DNA of 64,000 nucleotides, taken from contig BFBT01000001.1 of the NCBI GenBank assembly GCA_003112755.1, forward strand, positions 2,728,001 through 2,792,000, in the 5' to 3' direction. Positions 32,186 to 41,135 of the stretch are shown piece by piece (positions within the stretch are counted from its first letter, which is position 1; each line of letters opens with the position of its first letter). The notes below the pieces were generated by a model that did not search any database, was not told the DNA's origin, and was given only the letters and a program-made list of their open reading frames with translations. Both the position numbers and the translations under genes were made by a program. Origin of the DNA: Lawsonibacter asaccharolyticus (GTDB lineage: Bacteria > Bacillota > Clostridia > Oscillospirales > Oscillospiraceae).

Positions 32186-33600
32186 AGAGTCACCCCCAGT
32201 TCCATGTTCAGGGTTGACTGTGCTTCCCGCTGCTTCATCTGCTCCGCCTCATATTGGATAGGGACGCCCGCAAATGCGGCGGCCAGATCCAGCCATCTGC
32301 CCGCCAGAGTTTTCTTCTCCTCTTGGGTTCGGAGCCCTGCGGCATCTTCCAAGGCGAGGACACTTTGGAACTGTGGTGCGAGCACTCTGTAGCGGTTTTT
32401 CAAACTCCCCCGGTTCCAATGGGGGCGGATCCGTTCGCACAGCGCCCTGGCCACTTCCTCCTCTGTGGCCGCCATCCCCAGCTGCCGCAGCTCACGGCGG
32501 CAGGCCGCAGCGGCCAGCGCCGACGCCTGTTCCATGCAGTCCATGGCCTGGTCGAACCGGCCCCAGTGCAGATGGGAACGGTACTGTTCGATCAGCCGCG
32601 GGACTTCATTGTTCAGCCGGTCCAGCTTCACCGTTGTGCTCATGGCACAGACCCGTTTACAGACCTCCGGCGCCGCCATAAGCTGTGGATGTTCCTCCGC
32701 GCTTTGGGCCTCCAGCCCACACCGGGCTTTTACATCCTCATTCCAGTCCTTGTGGATGGACTGGAGGACCGCCGTTTCAGAATAGCCCCGTTCAGCCAGG
32801 ATCTCTTTCAGCCGGCCCGTGGCCTCGATGCCCGCTGCGTCATGATCCAGGCAGAGGATAGGACGCCGGGTCCCCGGCGCCTGCTCCAGCATCCACAGCA
32901 TCGCCTGTTCTCCTACTCCGCACAGAGCCACATAGCTGTGTTTCTGCCAGTCCTTTGGGTACAGCGTCAAAAAGGAGAGCAGGTCAATGGGCGCCTCGAA
33001 TACATAGAGTCGGTCGCTGGTCCCGTTCCAGTGGAAGCTGTACCGGGAATCGCTGCCCTCCACATTGATGCGGAAGGTCTTGCCCATATCGCTGGTGCTC
33101 CGCTTGTGGGCATGACGGACAACGCCGTGCTCATCTTTCCCGATGAACACGGCGTTGTGATATTTCTCGTCCTCATAGACCAGTCCGGCCCGGACAAAGG
33201 TATTCAGCACCTCCCGGTCGATGAGGCGCTTTTTCAGGAGGTAGGCGTACAGCCGCCGCATCTCCCTGCCCACTGGCGGCTGGATGAATTCCTTTTTCGG
33301 TTCCTCCTTCTTCCTGGGCGCTGGTTCGTGGATCCGGCCCTGCTCACCGTCCAGCAGACGGGTGACCGCTTCCGGGTAGCTGAGTCCGAAATAATTCTGC
33401 ACAAAGGAGATGGGGCCGCCGCCCTCCTTGGAGGCGTGGTCGTACCATTCGTTACCTCGGACGGTGACGCTGTGGTCGCTGGCCATGCGGTACTCCGGCC
33501 CGGAGCGGATGAGCTTCTCGCCCTGCCGTTGCAGGAACTCCACCAGGTCCACACAGCTGGCACGATATTTTTGTTCCTCAGTAAAATGGATATAGGTCAT
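32182..33600 (-). CDS. DUF3991/toprim primase-like protein, 472 aa
   Basis: The N-terminus 'RASCVDLVEFLQRQGEKLIR' and 'FVQNYFGLSYPEAVTRLLDG' is the CHC2/DUF3991 region of mobile-element primases. A toprim core follows, with 'LYVFEAPIDLLSFL' and 'RRPILCLDHDAAGIEATGRL' (acidic metal-binding residues). The CHC2 cysteines are not complete, as usual for DUF3991 proteins. It probably primes complementary-strand synthesis after transfer. ATG 33600 has GGAGGTGA 8 nt upstream; the GTG at 33612 lies inside that site. Confidence 0.8.
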   Translation of the reverse strand: MTYIHFTEEQKYRASCVDLVEFLQRQGEKLIRSGPEYRMASDHSVTVRGNEWYDHASKEGGGPISFVQNYFGLSYPEAVTRLLDGEQGRIHEPAPRKKEEPKKEFIQPPVGREMRRLYAYLLKKRLIDREVLNTFVRAGLVYEDEKYHNAVFIGKDEHGVVRHAHKRSTSDMGKTFRINVEGSDSRYSFHWNGTSDRLYVFEAPIDLLSFLTLYPKDWQKHSYVALCGVGEQAMLWMLEQAPGTRRPILCLDHDAAGIEATGRLKEILAERGYSETAVLQSIHKDWNEDVKARCGLEAQSAEEHPQLMAAPEVCKRVCAMSTTVKLDRLNNEVPRLIEQYRSHLHWGRFDQAMDCMEQASALAAAACRRELRQLGMAATEEEVARALCERIRPHWNRGSLKNRYRVLAPQFQSVLALEDAAGLRTQEEKKTLAGRWLDLAAAFAGVPIQYEAEQMKQREAQSTLNMELGVTL

Positions 33601-33646
33601 ATAGTTGGTCACCTCCCAAGATTTTCAATGCTGGGATAAGGAGGCA

Positions 33647-35704
33647 TCACCTCATGCTGATCTCGGCATCCTCATGGTCATCGGGCTTGTGACCCATGGC
33701 CATTTTCTTTTCCCGGATCCGTTGCCTGAGCTTGCGGTCCGTGAGCGTGACTGTCCTGATGGGGCCTCTTGAAGCCTGTTCCTGAAATATCCCGCTCAGG
33801 TGGTGCAGGAGCCGGGTGGCGCAGGAGAGTATAGATGGTCCCTCGTCCATGTGGTCCAAAACATATTGGGCGTATTCATTCCCCTGTGCCGCCGAGAGGG
33901 TGAACCAGCGGAAAGCGGCCTTCCGGTCCCGCGGCACTTCCTTTCCCATCAGATAGAGCTTACCGAGAGCGTACTGCGCGTACTGGTTTCCCCGCTCCGC
34001 GGAGGCGGTCAGCCAACGGACCGCTTCTTCGATCTCTCTGGGGACTTCCTCGCCCTGAAGCAGAAGCTTGCCCAGCCGGTACTGGGCATACTGGTTTCCG
34101 TCCTCCGCCGAGTGCCTCAGCCAGCTCAGGGCAGACGGGACGTCTTTCGCCAGCCCTTCGCCGCCAGTCAGAAGCAGGACGCCCAGCGCATAGGCGGCCG
34201 CATCGCTGTCCTGTTCCGCCGCCTTGGTGAGCCATGCCGCCGCCAGCAGCGCGTCCTTTTCCACGCCCCGGCCATCCCGGTATATTCTTCCCAGTTCATA
34301 CTGGGATTGGACCTGCCCCGCAGCTGCCGCCTCCGTCAGCCACTCCAGCGCGGTCCTGAGCTGCTCTGGCTCTGCGGCAGGATCTGCGAGTATGATTTTC
34401 GCCAACTGATACCGGGCGTATGGGTTGCTTGGTCTGCCTCTGTGATTCCGTGTCCCTTCCGGCTCTATGTGTTCCATATCCACAGACAGCTCAGGCTCTT
34501 TGGGTGCTTCTCCGTCAGCTTCCGGTATGTCCCGTTCAATCGGCGGTTCCTCTGGCGTCGTTGGATCAAACACAGTGGACTCATATCCCAGCCGCAGCGC
34601 CTCCTCGATCACCATGTTTCGGATCCGCTTGAACTCCTTCTGACGGGAGAGAGGCAGCCGGGGAGGGAGGTCCTCCTTATAGGTCCTGAGCACTTCTTCC
34701 CGGAGCTCGTACCACAATTCGTATGCCCGCGCCACGCGCTCATCCTTTGCCAGCTCCTCCACGATCTCATCCACCACCGATTTCAGCGGCGCTTTCAGGT
34801 AGCCGTACTGCTTTTTGCCGGAGAGGTTCTTCAGCTTCCCGGCCAGATGCTCCATGAGCTGTTCGATCCTCGGGTTATCCAGCGTGCCCTCCCGCATCTG
34901 CTGGACCAGTTCAGCCATGACTGCCTCGGCCTCCTGGGTGAGCTCATCCCGCCGCTGAGTCTGCCGCTCATAGAGTTCGTGGAGCTCCTGATGGAAGATC
35001 CGCTTGGCCAGATCAGATTTGATCTGGGCGATCCCTTCTCTGGTAAGAAAGCCGGACCTGCCGTCCGCGCTGTAGCAGACCATGTGGACGTGAGGGTGAT
35101 GGCCCTGGTCGTGAAACGCCGCGTACCACCTGAACTGCTCCCACGGTATCTTCATGGCCTCCGCCATCTCCATGGCATAGCCGGTGAGAAGCTCCTTCCA
35201 TTGTCCCGCGTCATCGTAGCCGAGCCTCGCCGCGTCCTCCCGTCGCAGGGAGATGATGGGGAGCCACACGTTGCCGGGGTGATGGGCCACCTCGTCCGCA
35301 ACATTGGACAGCACCAGCGGATCATCCGACCAGGTGAACAGAGCGTGCTCCCCGGTGCGCTGGGCGCGGGGGCGGCTGGCAATGTAGCTGACGTAGTTGT
35401 CCCGCTTGGCGATCTGGTCGTAGTTGTCCTCCAGTGCGCGGGTGATGAACTCGGAGGCATTGCCGCGGGTAGGAGCGGTCTGGTAGTCCTCATACTCAAA
35501 CATTCCACGGCTCAGCGGGAAATCCCGAAGGAGCCGCGCCACCATCTCCCGCTGTTTCTCCGTGGCGGGGAGCTGTTCATGCCCTATCGCCATGCGCTGG
35601 GCGCCCTCTCGGGTGGCCATGTAGCGGACGTAGTTTTGCAGATGGGAGGCGATGCCCTCAGAGCCGCCTTTGAGGTAGGGGCACTTGAATATGACGCGGG
35701 GCAT
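33647..35704 (-). CDS. MobP3-like relaxase fused to Sel1 repeats, 685 aa
   Basis: The N-terminal 260 residues are a MOBP relaxase: 'VIFKCPYLKGGSEGIASHLQ', 'YVSYIASRPRAQRTGEHALF', and the metal-binding histidines in FHDQGHHPHVHMVCYS (about residues 197-212). It nicks oriT and pilots the strand. A helical linker (to about 400) is followed by at least five Sel1-like repeats of about 36 residues (AxxxLGxxYxxG pattern, e.g. AAEQDSDAAAYALGVLLL), a protein-interaction solenoid. The oriT-like region lies 0.9 kb upstream. AAAGGAGATGACGCTCC precedes the ATG. Confidence 0.88.
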   Translation of the reverse strand: MPRVIFKCPYLKGGSEGIASHLQNYVRYMATREGAQRMAIGHEQLPATEKQREMVARLLRDFPLSRGMFEYEDYQTAPTRGNASEFITRALEDNYDQIAKRDNYVSYIASRPRAQRTGEHALFTWSDDPLVLSNVADEVAHHPGNVWLPIISLRREDAARLGYDDAGQWKELLTGYAMEMAEAMKIPWEQFRWYAAFHDQGHHPHVHMVCYSADGRSGFLTREGIAQIKSDLAKRIFHQELHELYERQTQRRDELTQEAEAVMAELVQQMREGTLDNPRIEQLMEHLAGKLKNLSGKKQYGYLKAPLKSVVDEIVEELAKDERVARAYELWYELREEVLRTYKEDLPPRLPLSRQKEFKRIRNMVIEEALRLGYESTVFDPTTPEEPPIERDIPEADGEAPKEPELSVDMEHIEPEGTRNHRGRPSNPYARYQLAKIILADPAAEPEQLRTALEWLTEAAAAGQVQSQYELGRIYRDGRGVEKDALLAAAWLTKAAEQDSDAAAYALGVLLLTGGEGLAKDVPSALSWLRHSAEDGNQYAQYRLGKLLLQGEEVPREIEEAVRWLTASAERGNQYAQYALGKLYLMGKEVPRDRKAAFRWFTLSAAQGNEYAQYVLDHMDEGPSILSCATRLLHHLSGIFQEQASRGPIRTVTLTDRKLRQRIREKKMAMGHKPDDHEDAEISMR

Positions 35705-35724
35705 GGAGCGTCATCTCCTTTTTC

Positions 35725-36075
35725 TCACCCCATGGCGGGTCCGCTCATTCCAATCGACATCTCGGACTCCTCGGGGTTCCCATAGCTGCGGATTGCTCTG
35801 CCGAACGACTCACCGGGGTCATACTTCAGCTCACTCATCCAGCGCCGGCACACCGCTTCCAGCGGCTTTTCCTCCAGCAGAAGCAGTTCCAGCTCCTCCG
35901 AAGAATATGAGCTGAGGTTGCCCATCAGCTGGTTATAGCACAAATGCATGGCGGCGATCTCATTCGCCCGGTCATAGACCTCGTTGCCAGATCGTCTCCA
36001 CATGCTCTGAGCGTAGGCATCCATCTCCTGGTTGATCTTTTTGAAGATGGCTTCATGCGTCACAGTCCAGGCCAT
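35725..36075 (-). CDS. Small helical ICE protein, 116 aa
   Basis: ATG 36075 starts just after the stop of the RHH gene (TGAAATG). The product is all-helical and acidic: 'TVTHEAIFKKINQEMDAYAQ' and 'YSSEELELLLLEEKPLEAVC'. The pattern is reminiscent of DUF3848 proteins of gut mobile elements, a weak resemblance. Its place between the relaxase and its RHH partner suggests a role in DNA processing or its control. Confidence 0.55.
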   Translation of the reverse strand: MAWTVTHEAIFKKINQEMDAYAQSMWRRSGNEVYDRANEIAAMHLCYNQLMGNLSSYSSEELELLLLEEKPLEAVCRRWMSELKYDPGESFGRAIRSYGNPEESEMSIGMSGPAMG

Positions 36076-36076
36076 T

Positions 36077-36484
36077 TCAGTCCCCGCCGTTCTGATACTC
36101 CACCGCGTCATCCAGGGAGATCATACCGTGGGTCTTCTTCACCTCCTGAACGCACCGGCCGCGCAGTTCTCTCAGATGCTCCTCCGGAATCTCCATGGCC
36201 GCGGCCAGAACGTTCATCATCATATCCATCTCCACCGCCAGCTTGAACAGCAGGCGGCAGATGTGGCTCTCGCTGTTCTGCACGGTTGCACGGATCGCCG
36301 CGACAAGCATGGGCGGCAGAACGGAGAAGCAGTCCTGGGATGCTACGTAGTCACAGTAGAACTGCAGCGCCTTTTCTACGAACTCGTTCTGGCTCCGGCA
36401 GTTGGCCAGCGGCATGGCCGCCTTGATCTTCCGGTCTGTATCCGGATCGATTCGCATCAGGAATTTTATTTTTTCATCTGGCAT
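36077..36484 (-). CDS. Ribbon-helix-helix relaxase accessory protein, 135 aa
   Basis: The N-terminus 'IKFLMRIDPDTDRKIKAAMP' then 'CRSQNEFVEKALQFYCDYVA' is an Arc/MetJ-type RHH. Such proteins (MobC/TraY-like) bind oriT and help the relaxase. The gene is the first after the oriT-like region and directly upstream of the relaxase operon genes. The C-terminal 70 residues are helical ('LLFKLAVEMDMMMNVLAAAM'). Confidence 0.75.
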   Translation of the reverse strand: MPDEKIKFLMRIDPDTDRKIKAAMPLANCRSQNEFVEKALQFYCDYVASQDCFSVLPPMLVAAIRATVQNSESHICRLLFKLAVEMDMMMNVLAAAMEIPEEHLRELRGRCVQEVKKTHGMISLDDAVEYQNGGD

Positions 36485-36953
36485 TCAGAAAATCCTCCAA
36501 TTCACAGAAAATACCGGTGATAACACATTTGAAACCGTGGAAGCCGCTGGGACTGCGGCATTTCCAGCCCACCTGATAGCAGATTTGATAACACCGCTCA
36601 AAAAGTGATAGCATCGGTCCCTCCAAAAAGGTGCAGAAAAGCGGTTGAAAGCGCCCTGAAACCGCATCCCCGGCCCGCGTTGCGGGACGGTGTCCGAGGC
36701 CGTGATAACACGGCTTTATCCCGCACACTTTTCGTCCCCTCGGTCCACCCGCCCATTTGGGCCTCCAGACGTTGCGGGTGCTTGCGGCACACAGCCTCAA
36801 CGCTGGCTTTTCCCTCGCGTGTGTGGCAGGGGGCCACCCCGCCCGGTGAAGCGGTACACAGAGCCGTACAGGGCGCACGGCGCTGGTATTCCAGTTCTCC
36901 GTGCGAATGAGAAGAGCCGGAGCTTTTTCGCTCCGGCCTCCGTGAGTGTGAGA
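36485..36953 (-). other. Non-coding region containing the ICE oriT
   Basis: 470 bp without a gene. It contains the oriT-like core (36674-36762), a rich set of short inverted repeats, and the hairpin AGCCGGAGC-GAAAAA-GCTCCGGC (36915-36936), which can end the gene at 36954. The part 36780-36900 has further GC-rich repeats shared in style with 7730-8000. Confidence 0.6.
36674..36762 (-). other. Putative oriT of the ICE (copy 2)
   Basis: Read on the minus strand: palindrome GCCCA-AA-TGGGC (36762-36751), then GGTGGACCGAGGGG (36749-36736), then ACGAAAAGTGTGCGGGATAAA (to 36715), and 28 bp later the hairpin CCCGCAACGCGGG (36686-36674). Order and core words match copy 1 at 7853-7954. It is 190 bp upstream of the RHH gene and the relaxase operon, the expected oriT place. 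Confidence 0.7.
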
Positions 36954-37622
36954 TCAGTGGGGGACGGCGTCCTGGTCTGACGCCTCCAGTGCTCCGGCCA
37001 CAGCCTCCAGTTCAGAGCGCAGTTCCTCCCAGGTCAGAAGCTGCTTGCTGTCCTCCACCTCTGCCTCCGGGTCCAGGCATCCGCACAGCTCATCCATCTG
37101 GATGTCCGCCTCCTCCAGCAGAGCTTGGCGGCGCTCCATGTGTTCCGCCGACACCGTTTCCTGGAAGAGCTCCCATACCTGCTCCATCCTGTGGACGGCT
37201 TCGTCGCCGTTGGCCGTCAGGGCGTCCTCTATGCAGCACAGATCTGTGACGGTCCTGGCCAGCTCCAGCAGGGCGGTGCGGCTCTCCACAGACTCTAGCC
37301 GCGCGGTGGTGTGGAGCAGTTCCCGTACTGCTTCAATCTGTATGGGGAGTCCGGCAGTGCGGACGAGCTGGTCGTCCCCGATCCGCTGGGCAGTCCTCCG
37401 TCCAGCGGCGGACTGCCTGACGCACTGGATCTCGTCATCGATCCAGTTCAGATGAAGCGCGGTCTCCTCCTCCAGCTGATGGGCGGCGGCGTATAGCGCA
37501 AGGCCGTCGCGCATCGACTGGGCCGGTGGGGCTGCGTCCTCATCGAGGACCGAGAGGAGCGAGACGGTTTCGTGGGCGATGAGGTCGCACACATGGACGG
37601 GAGTGATCGTTTTCGTATTCAT
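36954..37622 (-). CDS. Uncharacterised acidic ICE protein, 222 aa
   Basis: ATG 37622 has AAAGGAAG upstream. The protein is almost entirely helical and Glu/Leu-rich ('LALYAAAHQLEEETALHLNW', 'LEEADIQMDELCGCLDPEAE') and cytoplasmic. No family is recognised. The style resembles the 147-aa protein at 38415, and both genes are preceded by copies of the same upstream motif. Confidence 0.6.
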   Translation of the reverse strand: MNTKTITPVHVCDLIAHETVSLLSVLDEDAAPPAQSMRDGLALYAAAHQLEEETALHLNWIDDEIQCVRQSAAGRRTAQRIGDDQLVRTAGLPIQIEAVRELLHTTARLESVESRTALLELARTVTDLCCIEDALTANGDEAVHRMEQVWELFQETVSAEHMERRQALLEEADIQMDELCGCLDPEAEVEDSKQLLTWEELRSELEAVAGALEASDQDAVPH

Positions 37623-37692
37623 GCTCGTCTTCCTTTCCATTCCGTATATGTTGGTGTGCTACTATCAAACACGATGCTCCTTTTGCAGCTGG

Positions 37693-37717
37693 AAAGCTAT
37701 TCAGCAAACCCACCGAA
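37693..37717 (-). promoter_or_regulatory. ICE regulatory motif, copy A
   Basis: GCTATTCAGCAAACCCACCGA on the + strand (minus: TTTGCTGAATAGC core), 71 bp before the start of the gene at 37622. It differs from copies B and C at a few positions. Confidence 0.55.
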
Positions 37718-37761
37718 CTTTTCGCTGTGGTTTCGGTTATGATCAACAGTTTCCGATGAGT

Positions 37762-37789
37762 GGGGGGCGGCTGTGTTCAGCCGCCCCCC
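37762..37789. repeat. GC-rich hairpin
   Basis: GGGGGGCGGCTG (37762-37773) pairs with CAGCCGCCCCCC (37778-37789). No T run follows on either strand, so a terminator role for the HTH gene ending at 37877 is uncertain. Confidence 0.5.
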
Positions 37790-37876
37790 GCAAATCATTA
37801 TGTCACAGCTTTTTGTGGTTTTCGATTTCCGGCTCAGCACAATCCTGCGTCGGGATGATGCCGCGCGGCTCTGCGG

Positions 37877-38302
37877 TCAATACAGATATTTTGCTCTCAG
37901 GTAGTCCGCCTGCTCTAGCGTGATGGTGTTGCTCCACTGGTTGGAGTTGATGGCTCCGTACAGTTCTCCCCACAGGCAGTCCATGTAGGACACATGGTCT
38001 TTCTCTCCCTGGATATATTCGTCCAGGGCTTTTTGCAGGCTGGCCGGCAGATCTTTTTCCAGGTAAGAGCGGTCTTTTGAATTCCCATCCAGGGCCAGTC
38101 TTTGCTCCACCGTCATGGTCAGGAGCTCCTCCATGGGGATGTCCAGCGCGGCGGAGAGCTTGCCCAGCGTCCCGGTGCTGCACCTCGTCAGCGCCATTTT
38201 CCCCGAACAGATGTCCGCCAGTGTGGCCCAGGGGATTCCGCTGCGCTTGGAGAGCTGATAGCGGGAGATGCCCTTTTCCCGCAGGACTTGTTGGATCGTC
38301 AT
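37877..38302 (-). CDS. XRE-family HTH regulator, 141 aa
   Basis: ATG 38302 follows AGGTG at 6 nt. 'TIQQVLREKGISRYQLSKRS' and 'GIPWATLADICSGKMALTRC' form a Cro/CI-type HTH (residues 2-60), and 'LGKLSAALDIPMEELLTMTV' completes the domain. The C-terminal half is specific to this type and may oligomerise or sense. A likely transcriptional controller of the ICE; it is a candidate to bind the repeated upstream motif. Confidence 0.8.
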   Translation of the reverse strand: MTIQQVLREKGISRYQLSKRSGIPWATLADICSGKMALTRCSTGTLGKLSAALDIPMEELLTMTVEQRLALDGNSKDRSYLEKDLPASLQKALDEYIQGEKDHVSYMDCLWGELYGAINSNQWSNTITLEQADYLRAKYLY

Positions 38303-38375
38303 ATGCATCACCTGTCTCTGATGATATCGACCTCCCGATAACCAGTCAAGGGGGCGGCCAGGGCAGAGGGAACAG

Positions 38376-38405
38376 CACAGCCGCCTCCCTGGAGGGGCGG
38401 CTGTG
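38376..38405 (-). terminator. Hairpin after the gene at 38415
   Basis: CACAGCCGCC (38376-38385) pairs with GGCGGCTGTG (38396-38405), starting 10 bp past the stop codon on the minus strand. No clear T run follows. Confidence 0.45.
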
Positions 38406-38414
38406 ACAGTTGCC

Positions 38415-38858
38415 TCAGCTCTCCGCGAGCTCAGGCAGCTCCTGCTCCTCCGGCGTCTTCTCAATCCAGTCCAGCAGGTTCTGCGTTTCCATCAGTTCGG
38501 AAGCGAGCCGGAAGATAGCCTCCCGGTGGTCCCGGCTCTCCAGCTGGATGGCGGTTTCGAACAGGCCGCAGACGTTGTCCAGCGTCTCCATGCCGCTGGC
38601 GTTCATGGGCAGTTCGCTCTCCGGCAGGACGTGGCAGGTCTCCTCCGGTTCGGCGGTCCCACGCACCGCGTCCTTTTCCCGCGTGATCAGCTCCAGATGG
38701 GACACGGCGTTTTGAGGGTCGAGGCCCCACGCCGAGCCGATCAGGATGATGGCCCGCTCATAATCATCCGTCTCTGCCGCACTGCCATGGATGACCAGCA
38801 TGGCCAGCGCCTCCTTGGTGATTCGATACTGGAGGTCCCTTGCCAGTTCTGTGTTCAT
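38415..38858 (-). CDS. Uncharacterised ICE protein, 147 aa
   Basis: GGGAGGAAATCAC precedes ATG 38858. An acidic helical protein ('RITKEALAMLVIHGSAAETD', 'LFETAIQLESRDHREAIFRL'), without recognised domain. It resembles the product at 36954 in composition and has motif copy B 74 bp upstream. Confidence 0.6.
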   Translation of the reverse strand: MNTELARDLQYRITKEALAMLVIHGSAAETDDYERAIILIGSAWGLDPQNAVSHLELITREKDAVRGTAEPEETCHVLPESELPMNASGMETLDNVCGLFETAIQLESRDHREAIFRLASELMETQNLLDWIEKTPEEQELPELAES

Positions 38859-38931
38859 GTGATTTCCTCCCGTGTTGTTATTTTGCCGCAGTCCTCGGCG
38901 GCTGAACACACAATGCCACATCCCTGAGGGA

Positions 38932-38958
38932 AAAGCTATTCACCAAACCCAACGAGAA
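38932..38958 (-). promoter_or_regulatory. ICE regulatory motif, copy B
   Basis: GCTATTCACCAAACCCAACG on the + strand within 38934-38953, flanked by AA on the left and AGAA on the right; 74 bp upstream of the start at 38858. Nearly identical to copy C. Confidence 0.65.
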
Positions 38959-38989
38959 ATGCCCCCCATCTTTGACATAGACGCCCAAG

Positions 38990-39994
38990 TCACATGGCCG
39001 GCCCAGTAGGCGGCTCCGGCGCCTCCGCCATGATCTGGGCGCTGTATTCCGCGAGGCCCATGCCCGTCTGCTCCTGGCAGTAGTCCTCCATCTTCCGCAG
39101 CAGGACTTCCTTTTCCGCGACGTTGAGGGAATAGGAGAGGGCCGTCTCGCTGCCATCCCCCCGGTGGAGCGCGATCTCCAGCTCGTCGCAGACCTTGCCG
39201 GAGGCCATATCGTAGTTGGCGTAGACGTTCAGCCAATCGCCGTTCTCTGTGGTGCAGACCTGGGTGCCGAAGATTTCATCCACATCGAAGGAGGTCTCCA
39301 GATAAAAATTCAGGAGGCCATCCACCTCGGAGATCTCCTCCGAGAACCGGACCTCCCGCGCGGAGAGATGGCCCGCCGAGGTGATCTGCCTGCCGTCCAG
39401 CGCCTCCAGGAACCGGGCCCATCGCTGGTCACTGTCGAGGTGCGCCTTGCGGTCCGCCTGATAGACTGCTTTAGAGACGTCCCCCATGGCAAAGGTCTGC
39501 CAGCCATCCATCACATTGACAGCGGAAAATTCCCGCTTATCAAAGTCCAGCTCAAAGGCGCCGGTGACCTTTCCTGTATTCTCCATGCGCACCAGCACCA
39601 TGTCCTCAAACGCCTCGGGAGTGATCTCCTCCGCCTGATGCAGCATCTGCTCAAAGGAGGAGGCCCCGCGCTCTCCCCGCAGGTAGGATCGCAGGAGCCG
39701 GGCAGTGTCCAGAAACTCCAGAGGCCGTTCCACCTGGAGGCAGCGGTCCTGCCCGGACTCCCGGATGCGGAAGATAGCGAACTTCCTCGCGGCCTCCAAC
39801 TCCTGTCTGGCCTGCTGATCCTCCTGCCAGAGCTCCTGACTGATGCGGCTGTACTCCTGCTCGGGAACCAGCTCGTTGATGAGCTGGTCCAAATAGTCCC
39901 CGAGCTTATCCTCCACAGTCTCATCCTTCAGATGGCGGCTCAGGGCGTTGTACCATCGCTCATCCAGCCACACACAAATGTCTCTGCTTTTCAT
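38990..39994 (-). CDS. Uncharacterised ICE protein, 334 aa
   Basis: Begins MKSRDICVWLDERWYNALSR; the first 75 residues are helical and charged, with a possible small DNA- or protein-binding role. The middle contains 'FELDFDKREFSAVNVMDGWQ' and 'LLNFYLETSFDVDEIFGTQV'. Proteins of this type are found beside DUF6103 genes in gut ICEs, by recollection only. Its start overlaps the DUF6103-like gene by ATGA (39991-39994). Confidence 0.6.
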   Translation of the reverse strand: MKSRDICVWLDERWYNALSRHLKDETVEDKLGDYLDQLINELVPEQEYSRISQELWQEDQQARQELEAARKFAIFRIRESGQDRCLQVERPLEFLDTARLLRSYLRGERGASSFEQMLHQAEEITPEAFEDMVLVRMENTGKVTGAFELDFDKREFSAVNVMDGWQTFAMGDVSKAVYQADRKAHLDSDQRWARFLEALDGRQITSAGHLSAREVRFSEEISEVDGLLNFYLETSFDVDEIFGTQVCTTENGDWLNVYANYDMASGKVCDELEIALHRGDGSETALSYSLNVAEKEVLLRKMEDYCQEQTGMGLAEYSAQIMAEAPEPPTGPAM

Positions 39995-40278
39995 TCAGCA
40001 TCACCTTTCTTTTCCAAAATAATTTGGCCCTCCGGACACCTGGGCGCCCGCTCCGGGCCCTTTTCCATGCTGGGGTGGGCAGAACGCTTGGGCCTGGCCG
40101 GTGCCGGTGCCTTGCGGTCCAGAAATTCCCGTACCGACTCCGGTACGGTCCGTTCATATAGTTCCGTGAGCGCCTCATTCATGCGCTTTTGTACGGAGGC
40201 GTTTTCTTTCTTCAGATAAAATTCCAGGGCGTCCAATTTTTCGCCGTCAAAGGAGAGTGTGATCTCGGTCTTCTGCAT
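39991..40278 (-). CDS. DUF6103-like small protein, 95 aa
   Basis: ATG 40278 has AGGAGG 8 nt upstream. 'KTEITLSFDGEKLDALEFYL' and 'MNEALTELYERTVPESVREF' match my memory of DUF6103 and have the look of an RHH-type dimer (one strand then two helices). The tail is Pro/Arg-rich. Possible DNA-binding partner of the 334-aa protein translated next. Confidence 0.55.
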   Translation of the reverse strand: MQKTEITLSFDGEKLDALEFYLKKENASVQKRMNEALTELYERTVPESVREFLDRKAPAPARPKRSAHPSMEKGPERAPRCPEGQIILEKKGDAE

Positions 40279-40290
40279 CTCCAGCACCTC

Positions 40291-41124
40291 CTACATGACC
40301 ATGTACGGGCCAGATGGCTCCGCTCTCTCCATCGTCTGATCCGAAGCCGGTTCACAGTAAAACTCATAGGGGCCGCTCATCCGGTGGACCCCAGGCAGGT
40401 CCAGAAAGCGGTCACCGGAGCGGTTCATAATCTCCAGATCAAAGTCAGAGGCGTTTTTTACACCAATGGGCGTATCCCGGCCGCCTCCGTTGTAGACCAC
40501 GCAGACCGCCGGCCAACTGCCTACCTCCGGATACTGGCGGGAAAGTTTCCTGTACAGTGGAGTCTCCATGACCTGCTCCGGGGTCGTTACCGCGCCGGAG
40601 GCGTAGCAGCTTTCACAGGGGCCAGTTTCCCAGCCCAAAAGGATGCGGGTAAATCGGATCGGCGCGATTGCCGCTGTCATACAGGGGAGCATATGTTCCG
40701 CCTGATCCAGTATGTCATGCAGCTCATTGCTGTCTGCGGCCCAAGGCAGGTGGGTGGATATATCCTCCAGCAGATCCCGGACCACGGCGATCTGCCGCCT
40801 GTGGTCTCCGCCCGCGGTTTCCAATGCGGAGAGGTAATTGCCGATCATACGGATTGTGTCCCTCCGCAGCTGATTCGGCACCGGCTGGGTGGCGGAGGTG
40901 CCGCGCGCCTGCTCCAGATGATGGTCAAACCGTTCCATCTGGTTCGGGTCAGGCTCTTTGTCCTCCAGTCTCGTCATCCCCTGAAGCACGGCATCGACCC
41001 AAAAGCGCCGGATTTCCGCCCAGGGGGGAGCACCTTGCCGCTGGTGCCGCTCAAAGCCATTCTGCCGCTCTGCGGCATAGGCGGTGAGGCCCTCTTCTAC
41101 AAGAGAAATATTAAAACTTGTCAT
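40291..41124 (-). CDS. Uncharacterised ICE protein, 277 aa
   Basis: AAGAGGTGTGACC precedes ATG 41124. Begins MTSFNISLVEEGLTAYAAER; a helical N-terminal half, then 'VCVVYNGGGRDTPIGVKNAS' and 'SGPYEFYCEP'. No signal peptide or membrane helix is present. It lies 12 bp from both neighbours, within one operon. No family recognised. Confidence 0.6.
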   Translation of the reverse strand: MTSFNISLVEEGLTAYAAERQNGFERHQRQGAPPWAEIRRFWVDAVLQGMTRLEDKEPDPNQMERFDHHLEQARGTSATQPVPNQLRRDTIRMIGNYLSALETAGGDHRRQIAVVRDLLEDISTHLPWAADSNELHDILDQAEHMLPCMTAAIAPIRFTRILLGWETGPCESCYASGAVTTPEQVMETPLYRKLSRQYPEVGSWPAVCVVYNGGGRDTPIGVKNASDFDLEIMNRSGDRFLDLPGVHRMSGPYEFYCEPASDQTMERAEPSGPYMVM

Positions 41125-41135
41125 GGTCACACCTC

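Noticed and set aside
32254..33639. 461-codon + strand frame opposite the primase
   Set aside because: Antisense shadow; product has no domain pattern while the minus strand encodes a clear toprim protein.
33800..35785. 661-codon + strand frame opposite the relaxase
   Set aside because: Antisense shadow of the relaxase-Sel1 gene; no ribosome site, composition dominated by Leu/Arg/His.
37803..38183. 126-codon minus strand frame overlapping the XRE gene
   Set aside because: Out-of-frame shadow; the XRE frame has a clear HTH and ribosome site.
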